Source: Sulfurimonas sp. (GTDB lineage Bacteria > Campylobacterota > Campylobacteria > Campylobacterales > Sulfurimonadaceae). Taken from it: a DNA stretch of 13,966 nucleotides. Numbering within the stretch: position 1 is the stretch's first letter; every line of letters begins with the position of its first letter. A program made the translations under genes and the position numbers. Below the pieces are notes generated by a model, which saw only the letters and a list, made by a program, of their open reading frames with translations, did not search any database and was not told the DNA's origin. This document shows positions 1 to 7,545 of this stretch, piece by piece. The stretch spans positions 1-13,966 of the forward strand of contig NZ_JALOAN010000046.1 in the NCBI RefSeq assembly GCF_023228785.1, written 5' to 3'.

Positions 1-341
1 CAAGTAAAATGGAGAATAGTTTTATATATAAGCTATTGATTAACCAGTACTATATTCCTCATTTTTATGAAGAGTATTTAGTAAAACCTTATAGAGAACT
101 CTCAACTGTATTCTGGAAGCAAGTAGACCAAAAAGTAGTAGATGCTACGGTTGATGGGATCGCAAATGTTATCTATGCAACTGGTGAGAATACTAGAGAA
201 ATGCAAAGTGGTAATCTCTCAACAATGTTAAAATGGATGGTAGCAGGCCTTGTTGCTCTTCTATCTTTAGCGGTTGTTTTTGGATTAGCAACTAGACACT
301 CTGATGAAATCATGACGATTTTATCGGGCTTAGGAGTTTAA
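1..341 (+). CDS. nuoL: NADH-quinone oxidoreductase subunit L (NuoL), C-terminal part only
   Basis: This is the 3' end of nuoL; the frame is open from base 3, so the start lies outside the window. NuoL is the distal antiporter-like membrane subunit of respiratory complex I and carries one of its proton channels. About 112 residues are visible. They include an amphipathic stretch (roughly the first 75 residues) matching the long lateral helix region, then one clear transmembrane segment near MVAGLVALLSLAVVFGLA and a short tail. It stops at TAA 339-341, three bases before nuoM. An AGGAG at 332-336, inside the last nuoL codons, serves nuoM. Identification rests mainly on position directly before nuoM and nuoN and on the terminal helix pattern, because the catalytic core of NuoL is not in view. 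Confidence 0.9.
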   Translation, partial: SKMENSFIYKLLINQYYIPHFYEEYLVKPYRELSTVFWKQVDQKVVDATVDGIANVIYATGENTREMQSGNLSTMLKWMVAGLVALLSLAVVFGLATRHSDEIMTILSGLGV

Positions 342-344
342 TAG

Positions 345-1886
345 ATGTTAGATAATATATTATCAATTTTGGTTTTCTTTCCAGCAATAGCAGCGATTTT
401 TGGTTTTGCTGTTGCAAAAGATAGTATAAGAGCTTATGGTGTTGCAGTTGCTTTTATAGAGTTTGCACTATCTTTGTTGTTGTGGTTCTCATTTGATTCT
501 AGTGTGTCTGGAATGCAGTTTATGGAGATGGTTCCACTTGTCCCTGCTTTTGGGATCAACTATATACTTGGAGTAGATGGGATCTCTCTTTTTATAGTAA
601 TACTTGCTTCATTTTTTACTATGATAGGTATAGCATCTCTTGGTGAGACTAAAAATGTTAAAAACATGATAATCTCGCTTCTATTTTTACAAATGACTAT
701 GGCTGGTGTTTTTGTAGCGCTTGATGCTATTGTATTTTATGTTTTTTGGGAACTATCCCTTGTTCCAATGTTATACATCATAGGTGCATGGGGTGGTCCT
801 CTTAGGATCTACGCATCAGTAAAGTTTTTCCTTTACACTTTTACAGGTTCACTTATCATGCTAGTTGGTATGCTTTTTATGGCGTATTTTTACTATCAAG
901 CAACAGGCACTTGGAGCTTTGCATTTTTAGAGTGGTACAGACTTATACTTCCTGAGACATTTCAACTATGGTTATTTGGAGCATTCTTTATTGGTTTTGC
1001 CATCAAAGTTCCAATGTTTCCATTTCATACATGGTTACCATATGCTCACGGTCAAGCGCCAACTATTGGTTCTGTGATACTAGCGGCAATTTTACTAAAG
1101 ATGGGCACATATGCGTTTATTCGTCTATCGCTTCCTATGTTTCCTGATGCATCTGTATTTTTTATGTTTCCTATAGCGATTATTGCGATTATTATGATTA
1201 TTTATACAGCTATGGTGGCTTATGCTCAAGAGGATATCAAGCAAGTTGTAGCTTACTCTTCCATTTCACATATGGGTGTTATCATACTAGGAACTTTTGC
1301 ACTAAATGTTGAGGGTATTACTGGATCTATCTTTTTGATGATAGCTCACGGTGTAGTCTCAGGAGCACTCTTCTTGCTCGTTGGTGTTATATATGATAGA
1401 AGACACACTAAGATGATGGCTGAGTTTGGCGGGCTTGCATCTGTAATGCCAAGATATGCAACAATCTTTGGAATTATGCTTATGGCATCTGTGGGTCTTC
1501 CACTTACTATAAACTTTGTTGGAGAGTTTTTAAGTCTTTTAGGTTTCTATCAACAATCACACATCTTAACTCTTCTAGCTGGAATAGCTATTATAGTTGG
1601 CGCTATCTATATGTTAGCAGCTTATAAAAAGATGTTTTTTGGTGAAGTTACAAATGAAGAGAATAGAAATCTGCCAGATGTAAACAAAAGAGAACTTACT
1701 GCTCTTATTCCTCTTGTTATCATCACTGTTTGGTTGGGTGTTTATCCTAAGCCTCTTTTAGAGCCAATCAGCAACTCAGTTGAATCAGTTGTTCAGTTGA
1801 TGCACGATAAAGCTATAACAGAAGAAGCTAAAAAGAGAATCCCTAACCTCGCTGATAGAGATTCTAGAGTTAAGGAGGCAAACTAA
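345..1886 (+). CDS. nuoM: NADH-quinone oxidoreductase subunit M (NuoM)
   Basis: A 513-residue polytopic membrane protein, the usual length for NuoM, one of three antiporter-like proton-pumping subunits of complex I. The family's channel residues are visible: a glutamate in FWELSLVPM (E136), a lysine in FAIKVPMFPFHTWLP (K221) and a lysine in AAILLKMGTYAF (K252). These correspond to the essential Glu and Lys residues of the E. coli protein. The motif HTWLPYAHGQAPT is characteristic. The ATG follows AGGAG (332-336) by eight bases and lies three bases after the nuoL stop. The gene ends in a TAATG overlap with nuoN, so translation of the two is probably coupled. Nothing is missing or unusual. Confidence 0.97.
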   Translation: MLDNILSILVFFPAIAAIFGFAVAKDSIRAYGVAVAFIEFALSLLLWFSFDSSVSGMQFMEMVPLVPAFGINYILGVDGISLFIVILASFFTMIGIASLGETKNVKNMIISLLFLQMTMAGVFVALDAIVFYVFWELSLVPMLYIIGAWGGPLRIYASVKFFLYTFTGSLIMLVGMLFMAYFYYQATGTWSFAFLEWYRLILPETFQLWLFGAFFIGFAIKVPMFPFHTWLPYAHGQAPTIGSVILAAILLKMGTYAFIRLSLPMFPDASVFFMFPIAIIAIIMIIYTAMVAYAQEDIKQVVAYSSISHMGVIILGTFALNVEGITGSIFLMIAHGVVSGALFLLVGVIYDRRHTKMMAEFGGLASVMPRYATIFGIMLMASVGLPLTINFVGEFLSLLGFYQQSHILTLLAGIAIIVGAIYMLAAYKKMFFGEVTNEENRNLPDVNKRELTALIPLVIITVWLGVYPKPLLEPISNSVESVVQLMHDKAITEEAKKRIPNLADRDSRVKEAN

Positions 1887-3394
1887 TGTTAGAGCCAGTA
1901 AATGTATCATTAGAGTCACTAAACTTAATGACTCTCGCACCAATGTTAATTCCTATAATTGGTGCTTTACTAATCTTGATTATAGATATTATCAAGAGTG
2001 ATTTAGACAAAACTCTTTATGTAATGATAAGTATCATTTTCTTACTAATGGATCTTGGTGCAATTTCACAAACAGCAGGAATATTTAGTGAGAGTGGCAC
2101 TATTATGGGTGTCTTTGATGTAATGCTCATAGATGGACTTGCGATTTTAGCACAGCTCATCATCGTTGTTGCGTCACTGCTCTTTATTCCATTAGCACTA
2201 ACACACAAGAGATTTCATGAGTTTTCTTACTCTGAGTTTTTTGCACTCTTCTTGTTTATGCTTGGTGGTTTTCAGTTTATGGTTGCCACCGACAATCTAA
2301 TTCTTATCTTTGTAGGACTAGAGACTGCATCGTTAGCTTTATATACTATGATCGCTATGCACAACCGTGACAAGTCTTTTGAAGCAGCAGTTAAGTACTT
2401 TACTATGGGTGCACTAGCAGCTGGTTTCTTTAGCTTTGGTTCAATGGTATTTTATGCACTAACTGGATCTATAGAGATTAACCAAATAGCTACAGTTCTT
2501 ACAGAAAATGGGTTTGCAGATATGGGCTTTGTTCTTGTTGGCGTTACTTTTATCTTAGCGGCTCTTGGATTTAAACTCTCTTTAGTACCATTTCATACAT
2601 GGGCACCTGATGTTTATGAAGGCTCATCTGCAGCATTAGCTGGGTTTATGTCTATCGTTCCTAAAATAGCGGTATTTATAGTGGCTATGAGAATGTTTGA
2701 ATTTTTGATTCATAGTGGTGTAGTATGGTTAGAGATAATTCTCTACATTGTAGTAGTTGTTACAATGACTGCTGCAAATATCTGGGCACTAGTACAAAAT
2801 GATGTAAAGAGAATGCTAGCGTATAGCTCTATTTCTCACGCTGGTTTTGTAATGGCTGCGGTTCTTATAGGAACTACTCAGTCAAACAGTGCTCTATTTT
2901 TGTACTGGATACTATTTAGTTTTACAAATCTAGGTGCGTTTAGTATGCTTTGGATCTCTCGACAAAAACATCTACCACTACACCAAAGTTCAGATCATAG
3001 TTATAGTAAATTTGCGGGAATGGTTCAAACTGCACCAGTTGCGGCAACTATTATGGGGCTTTTTATGCTAAGCCTTGCGGGTCTTCCTCCATTTGCACTA
3101 TTTTGGGGTAAACTCTATATGATATCTTCAGCGGTATCTGGTGGTTATACAGTCTTAGCACTTATTATGGCACTAAACTCTGCCATAGCTGGGTATTACT
3201 ACTTAAAACTAATAGTATTTATGTTTATGAGAGATCCAGTTATTAACAAAGATGGACATGTCTTTGTATCAAATGCAACACATCCACTAAGAACTATTAT
3301 CGGTTTTGCAGCAGTGGGAACTATTTTTGCTTTTGTTGCTATAAATCCTGTTTTAGAGTTTATCACTGCTCTAGTATTTAAAAGCGGATATTAA
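1886..3394 (+). CDS. nuoN: NADH-quinone oxidoreductase subunit N (NuoN)
   Basis: A 502-residue antiporter-like subunit of complex I with about 14 predicted membrane helices. Family hallmarks visible are VGLETASLALY with the conserved glutamate (E146), KLSLVPFHTWAPDVYEG with the channel lysine (K230), and DVKRMLAYSSISHAGF. The start ATG shares its A with the nuoM stop (TAATG at 1884-1888) and is preceded by a near-ideal ribosome binding site, AAGGAGG at 1872-1878, seven bases upstream. As in other Campylobacterota it is the last nuo gene. The following 147 bases are non-coding and structured, and pflA follows on the same strand. Confidence 0.97.
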   Translation: MLEPVNVSLESLNLMTLAPMLIPIIGALLILIIDIIKSDLDKTLYVMISIIFLLMDLGAISQTAGIFSESGTIMGVFDVMLIDGLAILAQLIIVVASLLFIPLALTHKRFHEFSYSEFFALFLFMLGGFQFMVATDNLILIFVGLETASLALYTMIAMHNRDKSFEAAVKYFTMGALAAGFFSFGSMVFYALTGSIEINQIATVLTENGFADMGFVLVGVTFILAALGFKLSLVPFHTWAPDVYEGSSAALAGFMSIVPKIAVFIVAMRMFEFLIHSGVVWLEIILYIVVVVTMTAANIWALVQNDVKRMLAYSSISHAGFVMAAVLIGTTQSNSALFLYWILFSFTNLGAFSMLWISRQKHLPLHQSSDHSYSKFAGMVQTAPVAATIMGLFMLSLAGLPPFALFWGKLYMISSAVSGGYTVLALIMALNSAIAGYYYLKLIVFMFMRDPVINKDGHVFVSNATHPLRTIIGFAAVGTIFAFVAINPVLEFITALVFKSGY

Positions 3395-3541
3395 CTTATA
3401 CAGTAAAACGAACTCGTCCGTTTTACTGGCAGGGATATTCTGTCCCTTGCAACCCCCTGAAGCTACGAAAAACAAGGTTTTCGAGAGTACAAAATCTTTG
3501 CTTTAGGATAGATTATTTATTAACAAGCAAAGGAAGAAGAT
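3395..3541. other. Structured intergenic region between nuoN and pflA
   Basis: Three stem-loops are readable in 147 bases. The first is a perfect 10-bp stem, CAGTAAAACG (3401-3410) with CGTTTTACTG (3419-3428), and an 8-base loop. The second is AGGGA (3431-3435) with TCCCT (3443-3447), extendable by GC/GC across a bulged T. The third is CGAAAA (3466-3471) with TTTTCG (3478-3483) and a six-base loop ACAAGG. Five bases of that loop (CAAGG) are complementary to CCTTG at 3445-3449, so a pseudoknot is possible. No T-run follows the first stem, so it is not a classical terminator; it may slow transcription or protect the nuo mRNA 3' end. I could not match the region to a known riboswitch, and it may be a dispersed repeat. 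Confidence 0.5.
3530..3539 (+). promoter_or_regulatory. Ribosome binding site deciding the TTG start of pflA
   Basis: AAGGAAGAAG lies here. Its GGA (3532-3534) is seven bases before TTG 3542 but 19 bases before the next in-frame ATG at 3554. The spacing favours the TTG start, which adds four residues to the signal peptide. Confidence 0.65.
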
Positions 3542-5905
3542 TTGTTAAAGTGGATGCTTTTAGCCTTTTTCTCTATTAATCTTTTTGCACTTGATGTCTC
3601 TCTTCAAGGTGCAAGAGCAAATTTTAATGACTACTCAACACTTCATATCAAAGACAAAGATAGATTTTTATGTCAAGAGATGAAGGATGATTTTAAAGAA
3701 GTCACTCAGATAGTTTGCGCATTTTCAAAAGCTCCATCAAAAGATCTAAAGCCAATCCAAAATGATTTCTTCAAAATAGAATCCCAGATAAAGAAAAAAA
3801 CATTTTTTCTAATCATAACGCCTTATAAAAAGATGAAACTCTACCCAGTTGTTTTTAATTTAAGCCAAGACGATACTATTTTTGATGCCAACGCAGAACT
3901 TTCTTCTCACTGGATGATAATTGGTTATATAAAAGAGATGCCATTTTTAAAAAATCAAGATAAAACAGATGTGGCGATAAACTTTCCATTTTTCTTAGAT
4001 AAAAACAAACTTCCATATGTAGGAAGTCTTGATATGGAAGGTAAACCTGTTCATATCAAAGAAGTTAATGATGTTAGTGAATATTTAAAGATAAAAAACC
4101 TATATGCAAATAAAGATTATGAAAGCTCTTTAGAACTTATAAATGAAGTTATGCTTAAGTATCCTTCTTCACTTTTTAAGGCTGAACTCCTCTATTATAA
4201 GATAAAAGTAAATGCTAAACTTGATGGTAATAATGATGAGGTTATAGCCTTATCAAAGATCTATTTAAGAGAGTATTCATCAGATGATAACGTGGCTGAG
4301 GTTTTATCTCTTATTGCTAAGGCTTACTCAAAAGAGGGTGTCTCTACTCAAGCTGATTACTTTTTTGATAGGTTATTTAGTGAGCACGAAGAGTCACCTT
4401 TTGCAAAATGGGGTTATATATATAAGGCTGAGATGCTAGAAGAATCTGGTGCAGCCTCAAGAGCTCTAGCTTTTTATGAAAAAGCTCTTAATGAGACAAA
4501 TGATATAGATATAGCTGCAACGGCAGCTTTTAAACTTGCACAACACAATATCTCTAGAGAGAGACATAAGAGTGCGAGTGAGTATGCTATGAAGATAGTA
4601 AATGCTAAACCTAGCTTCTTTGTTACAAAATATGAAGAATCTTTAAGAATAATGGATTCTCTTTTTGAAAAAGAAGAGTACCAAACAGCGGCAGCTATAG
4701 CACAAGCACTTTTAGATGAGATAAATGCAGAATATATTGAGTATGAATCTTTAGTTAAAGATGTCGGTGTATGGCTAGCAAAAACTCCTAAAAAACAAGA
4801 AGCACTTCTAGCTCTTAACAAGTACTTTGAAATATTTCCTGATGGAGTTTTTGAGCCTGAAGTTCAAGTTGCAAAAGATTCACTATTTTTTGATGTAAGT
4901 GATACAAATGTTTCTACAAAACTAACCGACTACGATAAGCTTGAAGAGACTTATAGAGATGATAGTATAGGTAAAAGAGCTATATATGAAAAAGCAAAGT
5001 TGATGTTAGAAAACTCAATGTATAAAGAAGTTCTTGCAACTAAAGAGAAATTATTAGAGCTAGATCCAGTCAGTTATGTAGATACTCAAACTATTATAAA
5101 CGATGCAGCAATAGGAGCTATGGAAGAGGCGTTAAAAGCAAAAGAGTGTCATAGTGTTTTACATATAGCAACCGAGTATTCTATAAAACTCTCAGATAGT
5201 TGGGATGATGGGATCTATGAGTGTGCTATGAAAGGGGCTGACTTTTTACTTGCAAAAAACACAGCTTTAAAAAACTTAAAATCAAAAGATTTAGAAGTTA
5301 GAAAGAAGTGGATTTATCGTTATATAAAAGTTGATTTTGCAACAGGAAACTATAGTGATGTACTAAAGGCATCAAAAGATTTAGTAATACTTATAGAGCA
5401 AGACAAAGACTCCGAGTACAAAGATGTTTATAGAATTTTGTTTGACACGTACCAAAGACTTGAAGACACCAATAAGATGATAGAAACTATTGTAGAGATA
5501 GAGAGGGTTTATGGAGATAGTTATATTGACATAGAGAGATATGTCTCTGTTATGGCAATAGGCAGTCAAAGAAATGATGATAACTTAGTCATAAAGTATG
5601 CAAAAGAAGTTATGAAGATACAAGAAGCATCAAGCTCTTACGCACAAAGTCCTTTTGTTGAGTTTACACTCTATCAAGCCTATATAAATAAAGAGGAATT
5701 AAATAGAGCATTAGAGATTATAAAGTCTTTGGATGATGTAAAAATCTCAAACGCCGATAGATCTAGACAAAAATATCTATTAGGAACTACATATGAGAAA
5801 CTGTGGAGAGGTGAAGACGCACAAAGAGCCTATGAAGACTCCATAGAAGCAGATAAGAATTCGGCATGGGCAAAGTTAGCCCAAACGGCTAAAGGATCTA
5901 AGTAG
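3542..5905 (+). CDS. pflA: Paralysed flagellum protein PflA, TPR scaffold of the flagellar motor
   Basis: The 787-residue product closely matches the length I recall for Campylobacter jejuni PflA (788). The position immediately after nuoN is also the one I recall for C. jejuni and H. pylori pflA. In that family PflA is a periplasmic protein that, with PflB, builds the spoke/disk scaffold positioning extra stator units around the motor. Residues 1-16 form a signal peptide ending near FSINLFA. An N-terminal, largely beta-rich domain follows to about residue 165. From about 180 to the end the protein is helical with TPR-like repeats, for example ALAFYEKALNE and a C-terminal repeat containing YEKLWRGEDAQRAYEDSIEAD. 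The TTG start is chosen on ribosome-binding-site spacing; ATG 3554 is the alternative. A weak hairpin terminator follows at 5923. Confidence 0.85.
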   Translation: MLKWMLLAFFSINLFALDVSLQGARANFNDYSTLHIKDKDRFLCQEMKDDFKEVTQIVCAFSKAPSKDLKPIQNDFFKIESQIKKKTFFLIITPYKKMKLYPVVFNLSQDDTIFDANAELSSHWMIIGYIKEMPFLKNQDKTDVAINFPFFLDKNKLPYVGSLDMEGKPVHIKEVNDVSEYLKIKNLYANKDYESSLELINEVMLKYPSSLFKAELLYYKIKVNAKLDGNNDEVIALSKIYLREYSSDDNVAEVLSLIAKAYSKEGVSTQADYFFDRLFSEHEESPFAKWGYIYKAEMLEESGAASRALAFYEKALNETNDIDIAATAAFKLAQHNISRERHKSASEYAMKIVNAKPSFFVTKYEESLRIMDSLFEKEEYQTAAAIAQALLDEINAEYIEYESLVKDVGVWLAKTPKKQEALLALNKYFEIFPDGVFEPEVQVAKDSLFFDVSDTNVSTKLTDYDKLEETYRDDSIGKRAIYEKAKLMLENSMYKEVLATKEKLLELDPVSYVDTQTIINDAAIGAMEEALKAKECHSVLHIATEYSIKLSDSWDDGIYECAMKGADFLLAKNTALKNLKSKDLEVRKKWIYRYIKVDFATGNYSDVLKASKDLVILIEQDKDSEYKDVYRILFDTYQRLEDTNKMIETIVEIERVYGDSYIDIERYVSVMAIGSQRNDDNLVIKYAKEVMKIQEASSSYAQSPFVEFTLYQAYINKEELNRALEIIKSLDDVKISNADRSRQKYLLGTTYEKLWRGEDAQRAYEDSIEADKNSAWAKLAQTAKGSK

Positions 5906-5922
5906 TTTTAAGCTCCTCATGC

Positions 5923-5942
5923 GAGGCTAAAGCCTCACTTTT
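5923..5942 (+). terminator. Putative intrinsic terminator after pflA
   Basis: GAGGC (5923-5927) and GCCTC (5932-5936) form a GC-rich stem with loop TAAA, followed by ACTTTT. It begins 17 bases after the pflA stop. The stem is only 5 bp and the T-run only four bases, so termination may be inefficient. An alternative pairing of CCTC (5914-5917) with GAGG (5923-5926) would compete with it. Confidence 0.5.
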
Positions 5943-5989
5943 AAATATAGTTTGAGACTGTAAAGGTCTTGAATGTATATCAAGTTAGA

Positions 5990-6008
5990 CCCTGAATCAA
6001 GTTCAGGG
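5990..6008. repeat. REP-like palindrome, loop TCAAG
   Basis: CCCTGAA (5990-5996) and TTCAGGG (6002-6008) pair perfectly around the five-base loop TCAAG, and the next bases read TGACG. The same architecture with a different stem recurs at 6157-6177, 12852-12869 and 12971-12988. The right arm merges into the tandem array that starts at 6001. An ATCAAGTT at 5979-5986 is repeated at 5996-6003. Confidence 0.7.
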
Positions 6009-6120
6009 TGACGGAGTTGGAGAGTTCAGGGTGACGAGTTGGTGTTCAGGATGATGGAGTTGGAGAGTTCAGTGTGATGGAGTTGGTGTTCAGGGTGGCG
6101 GAGTTGGAGAGTTTAGGGTG
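6001..6120. repeat. Degenerate tandem array with alternating 23-bp and 20-21-bp units
   Basis: Five full units and one partial unit can be read: 6001-6023 (23 bp), 6024-6043 (20), 6044-6066 (23), 6067-6087 (21), 6088-6110 (23), and a degrading copy from 6111. Every unit begins GTTCAGG or a one-base variant and contains GTGA(C/T)GGAGTTGG or a near variant. The long units end in AGA and the short ones in T, so the array is built of roughly 43-44-bp dimers. It has no conserved unique spacers and no cas genes nearby, so it is not CRISPR. The units resemble the right arm and flank of the palindrome at 5990-6008, suggesting expansion from it. Confidence 0.8.
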
Positions 6121-6156
6121 ATGCTAATTTCTCCATTGCGTGCTTCACTTTTCGTC

Positions 6157-6177
6157 ATTGCGGGCTTGACCCGCAAT
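6157..6177. repeat. REP-like palindrome, loop CTTGA
   Basis: ATTGCGGG (6157-6164) and CCCGCAAT (6170-6177) form a perfect 8-bp stem around CTTGA, the exact reverse complement of the TCAAG loop at 5997-6001. Read on the minus strand it is followed by GACG, much like the first element. The two are therefore probably inverted members of one family. A damaged half copy, CATTGCGTGCTTCAC (6134-6148), lies 22 bases upstream of the corresponding bases 6156-6170 and differs at two of 15 positions. Confidence 0.7.
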
Positions 6178-6220
6178 CTCATCAAGGCTTTGAGGCTTGT
6201 AGTTTATTTACAAAAAAAAA

Positions 6221-6655
6221 CTAATCTAGGGTTTGAAAAAACTTATTAAACATAGCAAGAAGTTTTTTATCGTCTGTTATGTAGAGAACTTCGTAGTTAT
6301 CTTTAAAACTCTTTTTAGTCCAGTTTGGACTTCCAAAGACAACTATTTTTTTATCAAAGATAGCTATCTTTGTGTGAAGCTTTCTCTTTAGTGTTTTTGC
6401 ATCGATATTTTTAAAATCAACATCTTTTTTATCATAAAATATCTTTACACTAACACCTCTTTTTTGAGCTTTATCTAAGAGTGTTGCTAGTTTTTTATCT
6501 CCAAAATTGTACATAGCTATATCGATACTATGTTTAGAAGATTTTATGAGCTTTTCAATGTCATCTTTAGCAATTTTAGCATCCTGTGGAAAAAAGTAAA
6601 GTGAGTCTTGAGCATATATACTTATGCTTAGAAGTAAAATAATAAATAGTCTCAT
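6221..6655 (-). CDS. nucT: Secreted phospholipase D-superfamily nuclease, NucT-like
   Basis: A 144-residue protein with an N-terminal signal peptide (hydrophobic residues 3-15, probable cleavage after YA) and one complete HKD catalytic motif: H94, K96, D101, then G108, S109 and N111. Members of this family with a single HKD motif, such as Salmonella Nuc, work as dimers and hydrolyse DNA phosphodiester bonds through a phospho-histidine intermediate. H. pylori NucT is an exported enzyme of this type linked to DNA uptake and purine salvage, so periplasmic or surface DNA degradation is the likely role here. That role is inferred, and the symbol is by resemblance only. The protein is somewhat shorter than NucT, with a compact segment before the motif. 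The ATG overlaps the miaA stop in ATGA (6652-6655), so it is co-transcribed with miaA. Confidence 0.75.
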   Translation of the reverse strand: MRLFIILLLSISIYAQDSLYFFPQDAKIAKDDIEKLIKSSKHSIDIAMYNFGDKKLATLLDKAQKRGVSVKIFYDKKDVDFKNIDAKTLKRKLHTKIAIFDKKIVVFGSPNWTKKSFKDNYEVLYITDDKKLLAMFNKFFQTLD

Positions 6656-7545
6656 AATAGTAGATCCTCTAGTTCATTTAGTTTTGCAGATCTTACATTT
6701 TCAAACTGTGTACGATTAAAAGTCTGTTGTCTTTTTGCTAGTTGGGAGGTGTGTGTTGAGATAAGTTCACTCATCTTCTCTTTTGTAATCTTACCATCAA
6801 GATAGTCCAAAACTTCAACTATACCTATTGCGTTCATGGAGTGGGGCGATCTTGTGTACTTTTGCTCCAAATAACAGATCTCATCTATAAGCCCAGAATC
6901 AAGCATCTTGTTAGTTCTTTTTTTTATGCGCTCTCGTAAAGTATTTCTCTCTATATATATGTTATAAATATCAAGATTTTCTATGATTGGTTTTGGAGGA
7001 TTTGCTCTAAAATACTCACTTGGAGCAAGTCCAGATGCTCTATAAATTAGTAGAGCTTTCTCTATTCTATATGAGTCATTTGGACTTATGTTTTTCATAT
7101 ATTCATAATCAGCGCTATAGAGCAGATCATAACACTCAGTTAACTCTTCTAACTCATTTTTTACATTTGAGCTTGTTTTTGCATCTATGTTTGGAAGAGC
7201 AGAGAGTCCGCTAAGAAGTGACATAAGATAAAAAGAAGTTCCTCCTACGATAATAAGGTTTTTACCTTCATTTTGGCATAAATCTTTTACTTGCTTATAA
7301 AGATTTATAAAAATCTCAACGCTAAAGTACTCATCAGGATAGAGCTCATCTATACCAAAATGTTTGATGCTTTGTAGTTCATCTTTTGATGGTTTTGCAG
7401 AGACAATATCGATCTCTTTGTAGATGCTAAGAGAGTCTATGGAGAGGATATAAGCGTCGATCTTTTGCGCAACCTTGATGGCTAAATCACTTTTTCCAGA
7501 AGCAGTTGGTCCTATGATTGAGAGTTGTTTTATGGGAGTGTTCAT
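6652..7545 (-). CDS. miaA: tRNA dimethylallyltransferase MiaA
   Basis: A 297-residue cytoplasmic enzyme that transfers dimethylallyl to N6 of A37 in tRNAs reading UNN codons, the first step to ms2i6A. Visible motifs are the P-loop GPTASGKS at residues 12-19, DSLSIYKEIDIVSAKPS near 37-53 (a variant of the usual DSxQxY...TAKP), GGTSFYLMSLLSG near 101-113, and NAIGIVEVLDYLDG and QLAKRQQTFNRTQF near the C terminus, all typical of MiaA. The ATG is the first possible start and puts the P-loop at the family's usual distance. There is no room for a ribosome binding site, because a -10 box lies six bases upstream, implying a leaderless mRNA. The gene is divergent from mqnP, with overlapping start codons, and is followed by the nuclease gene in a four-base overlap. 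Confidence 0.95.
   Translation of the reverse strand: MNTPIKQLSIIGPTASGKSDLAIKVAQKIDAYILSIDSLSIYKEIDIVSAKPSKDELQSIKHFGIDELYPDEYFSVEIFINLYKQVKDLCQNEGKNLIIVGGTSFYLMSLLSGLSALPNIDAKTSSNVKNELEELTECYDLLYSADYEYMKNISPNDSYRIEKALLIYRASGLAPSEYFRANPPKPIIENLDIYNIYIERNTLRERIKKRTNKMLDSGLIDEICYLEQKYTRSPHSMNAIGIVEVLDYLDGKITKEKMSELISTHTSQLAKRQQTFNRTQFENVRSAKLNELEDLLL

Larger units (their letters stand above)
5906..6220. other. Convergent intergenic region with palindromes and a minisatellite
   Basis: This 315-base gap separates convergent pflA (plus) and the nucT-like gene (minus). I see no gene in it. It holds a short hairpin terminator (5923-5942), a 7-bp palindrome (5990-6008), a degenerate tandem array (6001-6120), an imperfect direct repeat (6134-6148 and 6156-6170) and an 8-bp palindrome (6157-6177). 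An A9 run (6212-6220) abuts the nuclease stop codon. Compared with the AT-rich flanks, the array is strongly G-biased on the plus strand. Confidence 0.7.

Noticed and set aside
3428..3450. Sigma-54 promoter (TGGCA ... TTGC) upstream of pflA
   Set aside because: The GG (3428-3429) and GC (3449-3450) are 21 bases apart, whereas sigma-54 sites need 12.
3441..3483. PreQ1-type riboswitch suggested by an A-rich tail and pseudoknot pairing
   Set aside because: The characteristic stem-loop core and tail order do not match, and pflA is not a queuosine or transport gene.
4474..4821. 115-codon minus-strand open frame inside pflA
   Set aside because: It lies entirely within a well-supported gene, shows no recognisable motif, and looks like a shadow of AT-rich coding sequence. 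The same applies to minus-strand frames at 2017-2208, 5381-5569, 7600-7884 and 9613-9849, and to plus-strand frames at 7020-7214 and 9694-9933.
6001..6120. CRISPR array
   Set aside because: The units are contiguous with no unique spacers, differ from one another, and no cas genes are in view.
6185..6220. Terminator for the nuclease gene using the A9 run (T9 on the minus strand)
   Set aside because: No GC-rich hairpin precedes the T-run; only a weak AAAC/GTTT pairing is visible. The TTGTA/TACAA stem lies on the wrong side of it.
7475..7543. N-terminal extension of MqnP upstream of ATG 7544
   Set aside because: It would translate the antisense of the MiaA P-loop region and adds residues unlike UbiA-family N termini.
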